Shown: in pieces, positions 4,286 to 5,646 of the stretch
Position numbering within the stretch: position 1 is the stretch's first letter
Layout: each line of letters starts with the position of its first letter
Source: Verrucomicrobiota bacterium
GTDB taxonomy: Bacteria > Verrucomicrobiota > Verrucomicrobiia > Verrucomicrobiales > Akkermansiaceae
Direction: 5' to 3'
Length of the DNA stretch: 5,646 nt
NCBI GenBank assembly: GCA_009885905.1
Contig: VFJU01000413.1
Span: 1 to 5,646 of the forward strand
The notes under the pieces: generated by a model
What the model saw: the letters and a program-made list of their open reading frames with translations, nothing else
Told to the model about the DNA's origin: nothing
Database searches by the model: none
Program-made: the position numbers and the translations under genes

Positions 4286-5646
4286 ATGTCCGTTACCGAG
4301 ACCAAACCGAACATCCTGATCGTCGATGACGATGAATCACTCCGGCACCTATTGATCATTTCTGCGAAAAGCAGGGGTTGGCATCCAGTGGCGGCTGAGA
4401 CGGGGCGCGAGGGTCTCCAGCTTTTGAACTCCGCCATCATGGCAGTGGTGTTGGACCATGGCCTGCCGGACGGGGACGGCATCGAGGTGCTCGCGCAGCT
4501 TCGTGAAAAACAGCCTGATGTGCCGGTGATCATGCTGACCGGGTTGAACGATGCGGAAACCGCCGTGCGTGCGCTTAAGGCGGGAGCTGACGATTACCTG
4601 ACCAAGCCATTCGATCTTGACCGCCTTTTCAGCACCATCGGCGAAGCGTGCAGGGTGCGGAAACAGGCCTCGGAACCGCGGCTGATCGTCGACACGGGAT
4701 CCCAAAACGGCACGAGCGCGAGCACGAGCATGAGCTGGAAGAGCCAGAGTCCGCGGATGCGCGAGTTGTTCCTTCAGATGGAAAAGGCAGCACGACTCGA
4801 CATCACCGTGCTTTTAACTGGAGAAAGCGGCACCGGAAAGACTTTCATCGCGCGTGAGATCCACCGCCTGAGTCCACAGGCGGCGGAGGCGTTCATTCCA
4901 GTGAGTTGCCCGGCATTGCCACGCGAGCTGCTAGAGTCCGAGCTTTTCGGCCACGAAAAGGGAGCCTTTACGGGAGCGACGGCTGCGCGAGCGGGACGCT
5001 TTGAACAGGCGAGCAAAGGCACGATTTTTCTCGATGAAATCGGCGACCTTCCCGCCAAGCTCCAGCCCAAGCTGTTGACCGTTCTCCAGAACCAGGAGTT
5101 CTTCCGGGTGGGTGGCAACCGGATCCTGCGAACCGAAGCACGCATTATCGCAGCCACCAACATCGACCTGCAAGCCAGGGTGGCGGACGGTCGCTTCCGT
5201 GAGGATCTCTACTATCGCCTGAATATTCTGGAACTTCACCTACCACCCCTCCGGGACCGCATCGAGGATCTCCCCGACTTGGTCAACTCGGTGCTTGAAC
5301 ACATCGCAGCCAAGCGCGGTGCCTTGCCTTGGAGGATGGCCCCCTCCGCGCTCGAAGTTCTGAAAAACCATCATTGGCCGGGTAATATCCGCCAGTTGGA
5401 GAACGTCATCGAGCGCGCCACGGTCTTCGCGACTGGCGAGGAACTTGAAGAGCGGGACTTCGCGCCGCTCCTCAACGATCGCCAAGGGGCTCCTTCCACC
5501 GACCCAAGCGGCCATCGCACCCTCCAGGATGTGGAAAGACTCACCTTCATCGAAGCCTATCAGCGCTGTGGAGAAAACAAAGCCCGCACCTCGCGCGACT
5601 TGGGCATTGCCGAAAGAACCGTCTATAATCTGCTCGCGAAATACGG
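4286..5646 (+). CDS. NtrC-family sigma-54-dependent response regulator (3' end outside window)
   Basis: A two-component activator that, once phosphorylated, would use ATP to open promoters held by sigma-54 RNA polymerase. The visible 453 residues contain three domains. The receiver (about 9-125) has the acidic pocket D14-D15, phospho-acceptor D57 in LDHGLPDGDG, T85 and K107. After a serine- and threonine-rich linker, the AAA+ domain (about 152-385) has Walker A GESGTGKT (179-186), the sigma-54 contact loop GAFTGA (226-231), Walker B TIFLDE (246-251), AATN (289-292), GRFREDLYYRLN (302-313) and WPGNIRQLEN (364-373). A Fis-type helix-turn-helix begins near 412 and is cut by the window edge only a few residues from its expected end. 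All key catalytic residues are present, so it should be active. ATG 4286 fits because the receiver starts eight residues later; the frame closes upstream at TAG 4256-4258. No clear Shine-Dalgarno is visible. The partner kinase and target are unknown, so no symbol is given. Confidence 0.96.
   Translation, partial: MSVTETKPNILIVDDDESLRHLLIISAKSRGWHPVAAETGREGLQLLNSAIMAVVLDHGLPDGDGIEVLAQLREKQPDVPVIMLTGLNDAETAVRALKAGADDYLTKPFDLDRLFSTIGEACRVRKQASEPRLIVDTGSQNGTSASTSMSWKSQSPRMRELFLQMEKAARLDITVLLTGESGTGKTFIAREIHRLSPQAAEAFIPVSCPALPRELLESELFGHEKGAFTGATAARAGRFEQASKGTIFLDEIGDLPAKLQPKLLTVLQNQEFFRVGGNRILRTEARIIAATNIDLQARVADGRFREDLYYRLNILELHLPPLRDRIEDLPDLVNSVLEHIAAKRGALPWRMAPSALEVLKNHHWPGNIRQLENVIERATVFATGEELEERDFAPLLNDRQGAPSTDPSGHRTLQDVERLTFIEAYQRCGENKARTSRDLGIAERTVYNLLAKY

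Overview
The window looks like a piece of a Verrucomicrobiota chromosome, probably a Verrucomicrobiae relative. This is inferred from protein style, not from a marker gene. The clues are a secreted enzyme with the short beta-rich C-terminal tail common on exported proteins of that phylum, a pair of small ORFs of a type I associate with that phylum, palindromic intergenic repeats built around GCCCTACC, and poor Shine-Dalgarno sequences. The two long plus-strand genes are clearly G+C-rich. The middle of the window is visibly richer in A+T.

Layout: (1) 1-165 is a short leader with one inverted repeat. (2) 166-2202 (+) is a complete exported vanadium-dependent haloperoxidase of the PAP2 superfamily with all the vanadate-site residues. 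(3) 2203-2510 is non-coding, lies between converging genes, and holds palindromic repeat modules and a pair of small perfect dyads. (4) 3581 down to 2511 (-) is a compact set of three small genes. The first two overlap by ATGA. The third reads as one protein only if a frameshift near 2692-2696 is allowed. (5) 3582-4285 has no convincing gene but carries several signals: a Fur-box-like dyad, two sigma-54-like promoter matches, a perfect 8-bp hairpin, a 22-bp imperfect direct repeat, a run of eight G, and a 12-bp perfect stem whose loop can pair downstream in pseudoknot geometry. (6) 4286 to the window end (+) is an NtrC-type sigma-54-dependent response regulator, cut by the window edge inside its Fis-type helix-turn-helix.

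How the parts may work together: the regulator needs a sensor kinase, which is not in the window and may lie beyond the right edge. A sigma-54-like promoter about 220 bases before its start, followed by a structured leader, suggests the activator could control its own expression or that of a small RNA. Nothing in the sequence links the haloperoxidase to the regulator. The small minus-strand genes are the least understood part of the window.
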